From: DUPU01 sp050952465
GTDB lineage: Bacteria > Bacillota > Dehalobacteriia > Dehalobacteriales > Dehalobacteriaceae
Direction of reading: 5' to 3'
Length of the DNA: 64,000 nucleotides
Assembly (NCBI GenBank): GCA_050952465.1
Contig: JBMNKZ010000008.1
Coordinates: 186,001 to 250,000 of the forward strand
Made by a program: the position numbers and the translations under genes. This document shows positions 18,254 to 26,388 of the stretch, piece by piece; position 1 is the stretch's first letter; each line of letters opens with the position of its first letter. The notes under the pieces were generated by a model that was given only the letters and a program-made list of their open reading frames with translations, was not told where the DNA came from and did not search any database.

Positions 18254-18288
18254 ATCCCATATATTAATTGGGTAAAATATTATGGGAT
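18254..18288 (+). promoter_or_regulatory. Inverted repeat upstream of iscS, candidate operator
   Basis: ATCCCATA and TATGGGAT flank an AT-rich 19-bp centre just before the iscS start. No iscR gene is adjacent; an Rrf2-family (IscR/CymR-like) site is one possibility, not demonstrated. Confidence 0.35.
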
Positions 18289-18313
18289 GAATTTGACAGA
18301 TGGAGAGTAAATA

Positions 18314-19480
18314 ATGGAGAGAGAAATTTACTTTGATAACAGTGCAACCACTAAAGTCCACCCTGATGTGGTGGATTTGATGCATGAGACGATGATTAGG
18401 AATTATGGTAATCCGTCTTCTTTACATAAAAAAGGGGTGCAGGCCGAACAGGCGGTAAGTAGTGCCCGAAAAATAATTGCCGGTGCTTTGGAAGTAGCTC
18501 CGGAAGAAATATATTTTACTTCAGGAGGTACGGAAAGTAATAATACCGCTATTAAGGGAATTGCCCATTCCTATAAGAGCAGAGGTAATCACATTATTAC
18601 GTCAAATGTGGAGCATCCTTCGGTGCTAAATGTATTTGACCACTTAGAAGAACTAGGTTTTCGGGTAACCTATTTGCGGGTAAAAGAAAATGGTGTGATT
18701 GATCTAGACGAGTTAAAAGATGTATTATGTAACGACACTATTCTTGTCAGCCTCATGCATGTTAATAATGAAGTGGGAGCGATCCAGCCTATCAAAGAGG
18801 TCGGCGAAATTTTAAAGGGATACCATAAGAAAGTTTATTTTCATGTAGATGCAGTTCAGTCCTTTGGTAAACTCCCGGTTTTGCCGGGCAAATGGGGTAT
18901 TGATGTCTTATCCATAAGCGGGCACAAATTTCATGGCCCCAAGGGAATTGGAGCACTTTACATTCGAAAGGGTGTACGAGTTAAGGCATTAGTGGAAGGT
19001 GGCGGCCAGGAGAAGAGCATTCGGTCGGGAACGGAAAACGTTCCTGGAATTGTAGGCTTAGGAAAAGCGGTGGAACTTGCTATTAAAGATCGGGATGATC
19101 ATGTAAAAAAGATGAATGCTATCCGAGAAACCCTGGCTTCAAGAATTAGAGAAAAAGTGTCTGATTGCCGTATTAATAGCAATTTTGACGACACCGGTGC
19201 CCCCCATATTTTGAATATTTCTTTCCCAGGAGTAAAGAGTGAGGTGCTTCTTCATTATTTGGAGCAAGATGGGATTTATGTTTCTTCCGGATCAGCTTGT
19301 TCTGCGCGAAAAGGCAAAATGAGCCATGTATTAACAGCTATGAATCTAGACGAGGAACAAATGGAAGGATCCATTAGATTCAGTTTCTCATATCTGAATG
19401 AGATGGAGGAAGTAATGCCCACAGTGGAGAGTATCACTAAAGCCGTAAAGGAATTGCGGGAACTGACAAGGAAAAAGTAG
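18314..19480 (+). CDS. iscS: Cysteine desulfurase (IscS/NifS class)
   Basis: 388-aa PLP enzyme that takes sulfur from cysteine. The N-terminal IYFDNSATTKVHPDV, the PLP-aspartate region HVDAVQSFGK, the PLP-lysine SISGHKFHGPKG and the sulfur-carrying cysteine in SSGSACSARKGKMSHV are all present. The gene lies 62 bp upstream of thiI; IscS-type enzymes supply ThiI with persulfide for 4-thiouridine in tRNA, so this pairing supports that role. It is clearly distinct from the two SufS-like selenium-cassette enzymes at 43942 and 56604. Confidence 0.95.
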   Translation: MEREIYFDNSATTKVHPDVVDLMHETMIRNYGNPSSLHKKGVQAEQAVSSARKIIAGALEVAPEEIYFTSGGTESNNTAIKGIAHSYKSRGNHIITSNVEHPSVLNVFDHLEELGFRVTYLRVKENGVIDLDELKDVLCNDTILVSLMHVNNEVGAIQPIKEVGEILKGYHKKVYFHVDAVQSFGKLPVLPGKWGIDVLSISGHKFHGPKGIGALYIRKGVRVKALVEGGGQEKSIRSGTENVPGIVGLGKAVELAIKDRDDHVKKMNAIRETLASRIREKVSDCRINSNFDDTGAPHILNISFPGVKSEVLLHYLEQDGIYVSSGSACSARKGKMSHVLTAMNLDEEQMEGSIRFSFSYLNEMEEVMPTVESITKAVKELRELTRKK

Positions 19481-19542
19481 GAAGATGTTGATAGAAAGAG
19501 TTAAATAGGGCAGAAAAGGTAATAATAGCGGGGAGGCAGTTT

Positions 19543-20718
19543 ATGTATGAATTGATTTTAGTGCGCTACGGCGAACTGGGTTTAAAAGGAAAGAATAAAT
19601 CCCAGTTTATTAACCGGCTGGTGCAAAACATTAAAAGAGGAATAAAAGATCTGGAACCTCGGGAAGTGGTATCTACATGGGGAAGAATTTGGGTACCGGT
19701 GCATAATGACTTAGATCAGGTTATTGAACGACTGGAGAAAATTTTCGGCATTTATTCCGTCAGTCCGGTGATTAAGACAGAAAAAGACTTGGATTCCATC
19801 AAGAGTGCCGCCCTAAAGGTGCTCCATGACACCCTGCCTCAGGGGGGCACATTTAAAGTGGAAACCAGGCGCACGGATAAGACCTTTCCCCTGACATCTC
19901 CGGAAATTAGTAAAGCGGTGGGAGCTTATCTTTTTGCCAATAGTCCGGACATTTATCAGGCGGAGATGCATCATCCTCAGCATACCATTGAAGTTGAAAT
20001 CCGTTCAGAAGGGGCTTTTGTATATGGTCAGGTGGTACCAGGAGCAAAAGGCTTGCCGGTAGGATCCAGCGGCCGGGCGGTTCTTATGATTTCCGGGGGA
20101 ATTGACAGCCCTGTAGCAGGTTGGCTGGCGATGAAAAGAGGAGTAACCATTGAGGCGATTCATTTTCACAGTTTTCCTTTTACCAGTGAGCGGGCAAAGC
20201 AAAAAGTACTGGATCTTTGTGAGAAATTAGCCTGGTGGGGTGGGAAGATCCGCCTCCATGTAGTGCATTTTACAGAAATTCAAAAAGCGATCCGCCAGAG
20301 CTGTCGTGAAGAATATGGTATCACAATTATGCGCCGGATGATGTTTCGCTTTGCAGACCGGATTGCCCGGGAAAACAAGGCCTATGCCATTTATACCGGG
20401 GAAAGCGTGGGGCAAGTAGCCAGCCAAACTTTAGAAAGTATGTTTACGATTAATAACGTGACTAGTATGCCGGTGCTTCGGCCTTTGGTTGGGATGGATA
20501 AGGAAGAGATAATTAAAATCGCCCAAAAAATCGGTACTTATGATATTTCTATTCGACCTTATGAGGATTGCTGTACCGTGTTTTTGCCCGATTACCCCAA
20601 AATCCGTCCTCGTTTGGATGAGGCGCAAGCTATGGAAGAAAAGCTTGATATAGAAGGATTATTACAGGAAGCTTTGGAAAAAACAGAGGTTGTGGAGATA
20701 GTCCAGGAGGAGATTTAA
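19543..20718 (+). CDS. thiI: tRNA 4-thiouridine synthetase ThiI
   Basis: 391-aa enzyme that adenylates and thiolates U8 of tRNA. The N-terminal ferredoxin-like region (LVRYGELGLKGKNKSQF) and a THUMP domain precede the PP-loop SGGIDSPVAGWLAMKRG. The C-terminal rhodanese domain found in E. coli is absent, as in Bacillus. A cysteine pair in RPYEDCCTVF lies near the end. The stop overlaps the start of rnr by one base. Confidence 0.95.
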   Translation: MYELILVRYGELGLKGKNKSQFINRLVQNIKRGIKDLEPREVVSTWGRIWVPVHNDLDQVIERLEKIFGIYSVSPVIKTEKDLDSIKSAALKVLHDTLPQGGTFKVETRRTDKTFPLTSPEISKAVGAYLFANSPDIYQAEMHHPQHTIEVEIRSEGAFVYGQVVPGAKGLPVGSSGRAVLMISGGIDSPVAGWLAMKRGVTIEAIHFHSFPFTSERAKQKVLDLCEKLAWWGGKIRLHVVHFTEIQKAIRQSCREEYGITIMRRMMFRFADRIARENKAYAIYTGESVGQVASQTLESMFTINNVTSMPVLRPLVGMDKEEIIKIAQKIGTYDISIRPYEDCCTVFLPDYPKIRPRLDEAQAMEEKLDIEGLLQEALEKTEVVEIVQEEI

Positions 20719-22850
20719 TGATTACCGATGTAGAACTTCTTTCCTATATGAGGGAAAGTACCTACAAACCCTTGAATACGGAAGATTTAATCGAAGCACT
20801 GCAAATTGAAGACATTCAGGAATTTGTGAAGCTGCTTAGAACCATGGAAAGCAAAGGCCTAATTGTTTTTACCCGAAAGAACAAATACGGGTTGCCGGAA
20901 AAAATGGGTTTGGTGGCCGGAAGGTTTCAAGCCCATTCCAAAGGGTTTGGTTTTCTCCTTCCCGATAACCCGGAAATAAATGACATTTTTATTGGGGCGG
21001 ACAACACCAATGGGGCCATGCATAATGATCGGATTATGGTGCGCACGATGAAGCATCAGCTGGGGGCTCGTCAGGAAGGGGAAGTAATCCGGATTCTGGA
21101 ACGGGCCAACCGGCGCGTGGTTGGGACTTTTGAGGATTCTAAGCGTTATGGTTTTGTGCGCCCGGACGAACAACGTTTAACCCAGGATATTTTTATCTCC
21201 AAAGATTACATTAATGGGGCTGAAGACGGGGACAAGGTAATTGTAGAGATTACCAAGTGGCCGGAATCCCGAAGGAACCCGGAAGGGAAAATTGTCGAGG
21301 TGTTTGGGAAAGCCGGCACCCCCGGCATTGATGTCCTGTCTATTATCAAGAAATTTCGTCTCCCGGAAGAGTTTCCGGAAAATGTTTTAAGACTGGCGGA
21401 AAAAGTTGCCGTGATTAAAGAGGAAGATTACCAAGGACGGCGTGATTTGCGCCTCCTGCCCATGGTCACCATCGACGGGGAAGACGCCAAGGATTTGGAT
21501 GATGCCGTTTCTTTGGAAATTATGGATAACGGCCATTGGTATCTGGGGGTACATATTGCCGATGTAGGCCACTATGTTCCCGAGGGTAGTGCCTTGGATA
21601 AAGAAGCCTTTGAACGGGGAACCAGTGTTTATATGGTGGATCGGGTGATTCCCATGCTCCCGAGACAATTGTCCAACGATATTTGCAGCTTAAATGCTGG
21701 AGTGGATCGGTTAGCGATGACTTGTTTCATGGAGATTAATGAAAAAGGTGATGTGGTTTCCCATGAGATTACTCCCTCTATCATTAATATTAATGAACGG
21801 ATGACCTATACTGATGTGAATAAAATTCTTTTGCAAAATGATCTGGAATTAAAAAATCGTTATCAGGATTTTGTCCCCATGTTCAAAAATATGGCTATTT
21901 TGATGCATACCCTCAGGCAAAAACGAATCATGCGGGGTTCAATTAATTTTGAATTTCCCGAGGCTAAAGTGATTTTAGATGAGCAAGGAAAACCGGAGGA
22001 AATTGTGAAACGCACCTCTGATGTGGCGGAGCAAATAATTGAAGAATTTATGATTGCCGCCAACGAAACCGTGGCCACGGAATTTTATTGGAGGAAGGCC
22101 CCTTTTCTATACCGGGTACATGAGTCACCCGACCCGGATAAGGTGGAGGAATTAAATGAATTTCTCCATCGCTTTGGTTATCACATAAAAGGGTCTGTTC
22201 ATGAGATCCATCCTAAAGCCTATCAGGAGATTATTGAAAAGGTGGAGGGTCGGCCGGAGGAGCGGGTCATTAACACTGTACTTTTGCGATCTATGCGCCA
22301 TGCCCGCTACCATCCGGAGGCTTTAGGCCATTTTGGCTTGGCATCAAGATATTATTCCCATTTTACCTCTCCCATCAGACGCTATCCGGATCTGGTGATT
22401 CATCGGGTGATTAAGGAATACCTGGCCAAGGGTGAGTTAAGTGACGAACGCCGGGATAAACTTCGAAAACGCATGGATGAATACGGGGTGCAATCTTCTT
22501 TTAGAGAAAAGATTGCGGAAGATGCCGAGCGAGAGTCACTGGAAATGAAGAAAGTGGAGTTTATGGAACGACATATTGGGGAGACTTTTGAAGGTATCAT
22601 TTCCGGTATTACTGCCTTTGGTATGTTTGTAGAGCTGGACAATACAGTGGAAGGGTTAGTACACGTTTCCACTATGACCGATGATTACTATGAATATCAG
22701 GAAAAGATGATTGCTTTTATCGGCCGGCATACCAATAAGGTATATAAGCTGGGGGATGCGGTAAGGATAGTAGTCACCCGGGTTAATGTGGAAGACCGGA
22801 GCATTGAATTTGAACTGGCAGGAGATGCCCCGGACGATAAATATTATTAG
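20718..22850 (+). CDS. rnr: Ribonuclease R
   Basis: 710-aa 3'-5' exoribonuclease. In order: an N-terminal winged helix, two cold-shock domains (GRFQAHSKGFGFLLPD and GTFEDSKRYGFVRPDE), the RNB catalytic domain with TIDGEDAKDLDDAVSLE carrying the metal-binding aspartates, and a C-terminal S1 domain (GETFEGIISGITAFGMFVELDN). Full length. It precedes smpB and tmRNA, an order seen widely, and RNase R works with SmpB-tmRNA in ribosome rescue. Confidence 0.97.
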   Translation: MITDVELLSYMRESTYKPLNTEDLIEALQIEDIQEFVKLLRTMESKGLIVFTRKNKYGLPEKMGLVAGRFQAHSKGFGFLLPDNPEINDIFIGADNTNGAMHNDRIMVRTMKHQLGARQEGEVIRILERANRRVVGTFEDSKRYGFVRPDEQRLTQDIFISKDYINGAEDGDKVIVEITKWPESRRNPEGKIVEVFGKAGTPGIDVLSIIKKFRLPEEFPENVLRLAEKVAVIKEEDYQGRRDLRLLPMVTIDGEDAKDLDDAVSLEIMDNGHWYLGVHIADVGHYVPEGSALDKEAFERGTSVYMVDRVIPMLPRQLSNDICSLNAGVDRLAMTCFMEINEKGDVVSHEITPSIININERMTYTDVNKILLQNDLELKNRYQDFVPMFKNMAILMHTLRQKRIMRGSINFEFPEAKVILDEQGKPEEIVKRTSDVAEQIIEEFMIAANETVATEFYWRKAPFLYRVHESPDPDKVEELNEFLHRFGYHIKGSVHEIHPKAYQEIIEKVEGRPEERVINTVLLRSMRHARYHPEALGHFGLASRYYSHFTSPIRRYPDLVIHRVIKEYLAKGELSDERRDKLRKRMDEYGVQSSFREKIAEDAERESLEMKKVEFMERHIGETFEGIISGITAFGMFVELDNTVEGLVHVSTMTDDYYEYQEKMIAFIGRHTNKVYKLGDAVRIVVTRVNVEDRSIEFELAGDAPDDKYY

Positions 22851-22936
22851 GGTGCAAGGTAAGCATGACCGAAGCTGTATGGTGACTTATGCAGATTAAC
22901 TTTGAGTAAGGGCCATAAGGTGAGCTATGTGACGTA

Positions 22937-22964
22937 TTGACTTTAAGTAAGGGTATGTTATAAT
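22937..22964 (+). promoter_or_regulatory. Candidate smpB promoter
   Basis: TTGACT, a 16-bp spacer and TATAAT. The segment overlaps an imperfect direct repeat containing CTTT(G/A)AGTAAGGG. Confidence 0.55.
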
Positions 22965-23079
22965 TAATTGTGGTAAGATAGTTTTCGTAAGATGATAATT
23001 TTAGTGAATGAGAAAACCCTTTCGACAGGTTGGAAGCAAGCTTAATCTGTACGCAAGGGTTTGTTTTTCGGGGTGCTGT

Positions 23080-23550
23080 ATGAAAGAAAAATCAGGAGTA
23101 AAAGTTGTTACCGATAATCGAAAAGCCCGTCATGATTTTCACATTGTAGAAACCTATGAAGCCGGCATTGCTCTTCAAGGGACGGAAGTGAAGTCCTTAC
23201 GTGGTGGAAAAGCCAACCTTAATGATGCCTTTGCCCGCATCGAAAACGGGGAAGTCTTTTTATATAACATGCATATCAGTCCCTATGAACAAGGGAATCG
23301 GTTCAACCATGACCCCAAGCGCACCCGGAAACTCCTTATGCACAAATATGAAATCAACAAGCTTTTCGGTAAAGTTAGGGAAAAAGGATTAACTCTGGTA
23401 CCCCTTAAGGTTTATTTTTCTAAAGGAAGGGCCAAGATTGAATTGGCTTTGGCCCAAGGGAAAAAGCTTTATGACAAGCGACAGGATATGGCGGAAAGGG
23501 ATGCCAAGAGAGAAATCAGTCGGATGATAAAGGAGCGGCAAAGGGAATAG
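23080..23550 (+). CDS. smpB: SsrA-binding protein SmpB
   Basis: 156-aa partner of tmRNA. The N-terminal TDNRKARHDFHIVETYEAGI, GTEVKSLRGGKANLNDAFARI and the C-terminal GKKLYDKRQDMAERDAKREI are family signatures. An in-frame upstream extension to 23008 is rejected because ATG 23080 gives the normal N-terminus. The tmRNA gene begins 100 bp downstream. Confidence 0.96.
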   Translation: MKEKSGVKVVTDNRKARHDFHIVETYEAGIALQGTEVKSLRGGKANLNDAFARIENGEVFLYNMHISPYEQGNRFNHDPKRTRKLLMHKYEINKLFGKVREKGLTLVPLKVYFSKGRAKIELALAQGKKLYDKRQDMAERDAKREISRMIKERQRE

Positions 23551-23575
23551 AACGATAATCAAATCATATTTATAA

Positions 23576-23604
23576 TTGACAAAGCATACTTTATCATGTA
23601 AAAT
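23576..23604 (+). promoter_or_regulatory. Promoter of the tmRNA gene
   Basis: Consensus TTGACA, a 17-bp spacer and TAAAAT, ending about 47 bp upstream of the tmRNA 5' end. Confidence 0.65.
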
Positions 23605-23651
23605 CGTAAGTCCGGGATATTCCGGGATGCAAACAATTGAATAAATAATAT

Positions 23652-24005
23652 GGGGGCGTACTGGATTTCGACGGGGGATGAATTGGCGAGAGTAGCGAGC
23701 CGGGGTTCCATCAGCCCGAAAAACGTTGGAAATTTAATTTAAACGCTAACGATAATTACGCTTTAGCAGCTTAATGCTGCTAACATCCTAACCTCTCTCT
23801 CCCGCGGGGAGGATATTAGGGTGTCATATTAGTGGGATACTTTGATATCAATTCTCGGAGATATTAAGGGAATTTCATCGAGATAGATTCTTGAACAGGC
23901 TGTTTGTGGCCGGTCAAGAAGCGAAATTTAAAACACAAACTGCGCTCGGAGAAGCTTTTGTGGGTTCTCTTTCGGACAGGGGTTCGACTCCCCTCGCCTC
24001 CACCA
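23652..24005 (+). ncRNA. ssrA: Transfer-messenger RNA
   Basis: The 5' end GGGGGCGTACTGGATTTCGACG and the 3' end, a T-arm GGTTCGACTCCCCTC followed by GCCTCCACCA, pair as a tRNA-like acceptor stem (GGGGGCG with CGCCTCC); the CCA is encoded. The tag reading frame at about 23741-23773 reads (A)NANDNYALAA and stop, a normal Firmicutes degradation tag. The pseudoknot regions follow. It is the standard one-piece form. Confidence 0.97.
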
Positions 24006-24012
24006 TATTATC

Positions 24013-24062
24013 TACCATCTATTGATAAAAAGTATTTTATCGGTGGATGGTTTTTATTTTTT
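24013..24062 (+). terminator. Terminator after tmRNA
   Basis: Arms ACCATC..GATAAAA and TTTTATC..GGATGGT are followed by a long T run. Confidence 0.85.
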
Positions 24063-24289
24063 TTTAATATGCTTGGGTTGGGATTTTATAAAATACAGGA
24101 CGTTGACCAGGGGAAAAATGCACACCCTTTATAAATGTTTAAAATATAATTCTAGTGTGCTACAATAGGTGCATACAACATTCGTATGGAAAAGGGTTAT
24201 TAATTATTAGGGTAGAAATATAATTGGGAAAGGCTTAGGACTACAGGAAATGATGGTTGAGTCTTCGCTGAGTAGGGGGTGATGCTGGA

Positions 24290-25705
24290 ATGGCTCAGGT
24301 CAAAACAACAAATAATCGTTTTTTCTCTATCGCTGGGTTCTCCCTGCTTTTTGCTTATCTTCTGTCTTTTCTTTTTGAAGGACAAGTGCTCTATAGTATG
24401 CTGACCTATAACAATGTATTTGGCTATCCCTATATATTAGTTGCTATAATTGCTCATTTTGCAGGACTATTTTCCTGTGGTTTTTTTGTTAAATCCCAAG
24501 TAGTTGCAAGATACACCATGCTGGGCAGCATGGTTATATGTTTGATGGCGACAGTACCATTTTATTTTTCTCCATCCCTCCTGTGGGCAGTTGGATTGAT
24601 TGTAAGTGGGTACGCAGGAGGCTGCGCCGTAGCTTCTTGGGGATATTCTTTGAAGGCCTTTACATCTAAAAATCAACGGATTAAATCCTGCGCGGATGTC
24701 CTTATCTATTCAAATATCATTATGATTGCCATCAATGTAGTAGCCATAAATTTTTCACCTTTTATTGGGCTTACCCTTTCAATGTTATGCCTAGCCATAG
24801 GTATGGTGTGTATTTGGGTACTACCCATCGAAGCGGGGAACGATTGGCGGGAAGAAATAGAAAACTATCGGCGTAGAGATATTAAAAAACCGCTAATACT
24901 TTTATGCCTGTTTGTTTTTGTCATAACCATCAATTCCGGCCTTATGTATCAAGTAATAAACCCGGCTTTTGAACATCTTACGAAGCTAACAAGCTGGTAT
25001 TGGGCTGTTCCTTATATAATCGCACTTCTTTTTATGCGGAACCTGCCTATGAGGGTGAATCGCGCAAAGATTTTGTATGTCGGCATGGCCATGATTATGG
25101 GAGCGTTTATTAGCTTTATGCTACTGGAACGCAACGCTTCAGATTATCTTGTTGTAAATACCCTAATGCTCGGGGCGTGCGGAATTTTCGACCTTTTTTG
25201 GTGGAGTATTATCGGGGAAATGCTAGAGTATACTGAAAATCCCGCAAAAATTTTTGGTATTGGGCTTTCCGCAAATGTGTTCGGTGTCTTATCTGGTGGC
25301 GCTTTGGGTATGACAATAACCTCCATTCAGCTTCCCAACGCAAATGTTGCGGTCATAGCCCTTACGGTTGTTTGTGTGACCTTGGTCATGTTACCACCGC
25401 TTAACCGGCAGCTTGTTATGCTGCTTAAGAATCACACTTATCTTACCGCCTATGATCGCATGAGTGAGAAACAACAAACAAATATCATTCTTAGCATGAA
25501 AACCCTTGAAGAGCTGACAGTCAGGGAAAAGGAAGTACTTCAACATATTTTATCTGGTGAATCCAATCGTGAAATAGCACGGGCTTTGCTTATCAGTGAA
25601 AATACTGTTAAAACCCATGTCAGAAATATTTTTTCCAAATATGAAGTGGGTAGCCGTGCAGAGCTTATTAGCATCCTATTTAAAAATCAAATCCTTTCGT
25701 CGTAA
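24290..25705 (+). CDS. MFS-like 12-span membrane protein fused to LuxR DNA-binding domain
   Basis: 471-aa regulator of the MFS-LuxR type. The first ~390 residues form about 12 hydrophobic segments; the last 65 are a LuxR/GerE helix-turn-helix (LTVREKEVLQHILSGESNREIARALLISENTVKTHVRNIF). Such proteins are thought to be membrane-tethered transcription regulators that sense a small molecule or membrane state. A strong terminator follows. It lies upstream of a small membrane protein and a giant surface protein in the same direction, which could be its targets; that is inferred from position only. Confidence 0.85.
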   Translation: MAQVKTTNNRFFSIAGFSLLFAYLLSFLFEGQVLYSMLTYNNVFGYPYILVAIIAHFAGLFSCGFFVKSQVVARYTMLGSMVICLMATVPFYFSPSLLWAVGLIVSGYAGGCAVASWGYSLKAFTSKNQRIKSCADVLIYSNIIMIAINVVAINFSPFIGLTLSMLCLAIGMVCIWVLPIEAGNDWREEIENYRRRDIKKPLILLCLFVFVITINSGLMYQVINPAFEHLTKLTSWYWAVPYIIALLFMRNLPMRVNRAKILYVGMAMIMGAFISFMLLERNASDYLVVNTLMLGACGIFDLFWWSIIGEMLEYTENPAKIFGIGLSANVFGVLSGGALGMTITSIQLPNANVAVIALTVVCVTLVMLPPLNRQLVMLLKNHTYLTAYDRMSEKQQTNIILSMKTLEELTVREKEVLQHILSGESNREIARALLISENTVKTHVRNIFSKYEVGSRAELISILFKNQILSS

Positions 25706-25736
25706 CCTTAAAGCCATATAGATATTGGTAAATCTA

Positions 25737-25769
25737 GCCTCTCATACTAAAGTATGAGAGGCCTTTTTT
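25737..25769 (+). terminator. Terminator after the MFS-LuxR gene
   Basis: GCCTCTCATACT and AGTATGAGAGGC pair perfectly around a 2-nt gap and are followed by TTTTTT. Confidence 0.88.
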
Positions 25770-25837
25770 GTGATTTCATACTTTAGGTTGATGATAAATT
25801 TTCTACCATGTCTTAAATTGAGAGATAAGGGGGAGGG

Positions 25838-26353
25838 ATGTCCGTGGAAGCAATCCGTAAATGGCAGAAAATTTATGTCATACTTTTAATAATCAGTGTA
25901 TTTTCTACAGTGTGGTTTTTTAGAAGGTTTATGCTTGAAATGGCCATTGTTTTTGGATGTGCAAATATAGTATTACTCATACTCCTCATCAAACAAAATC
26001 AGTTATTGAAAGACGCAGAACTAATCCGGGATAATTGCATCTTAATGGTGTCCTCTGGGGTTATTTCTACAGAAAACGGCGAAGAAAGGAGTGTTGCAGA
26101 ACAAACGGTGGTATCCGTCTTTGGCATTGTTATGGGCAATAAAATTTACAAATGGGGTAGTGATGGCGTGCATGGTGTAAGACTGTCTTCCGTTGTCATT
26201 GAAAAGGCCCATATTCGGCTGACTTTCGGCGATGGCACTAAGACCATGTGGGTACGTCTGCTCCATGGCTTGGTGGATGAACAGGAAATATTTGAAGTAA
26301 AAGAAAGATTATGGCAGGAAACTGGTGTAACAGCAGAAGTGAATGGTTGGTAA
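25838..26353 (+). CDS. Hypothetical membrane protein
   Basis: 171-aa protein that I do not recognise. Two hydrophobic spans near the N-terminus (IYVILLIISVFSTVWFF and MAIVFGCANIVLLILLI) are followed by a ~110-residue soluble part with alternating strands (EQTVVSVFGIVMGNKIYKWG, IRLTFGDGTKTMWVRL). A GGGAGGG ribosome site precedes the ATG. It lies 35 bp before the giant surface protein and may assist its export or regulation, but no motif supports a specific job. Confidence 0.6.
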   Translation: MSVEAIRKWQKIYVILLIISVFSTVWFFRRFMLEMAIVFGCANIVLLILLIKQNQLLKDAELIRDNCILMVSSGVISTENGEERSVAEQTVVSVFGIVMGNKIYKWGSDGVHGVRLSSVVIEKAHIRLTFGDGTKTMWVRLLHGLVDEQEIFEVKERLWQETGVTAEVNGW

Positions 26354-26388
26354 CAGCATGAAAAATTCAACTTAAGGAGAGGAAAAAG

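Noticed and set aside
23008..23079. N-terminal extension of SmpB
   Set aside because: The extra residues do not match the family and ATG 23080 gives the normal start.
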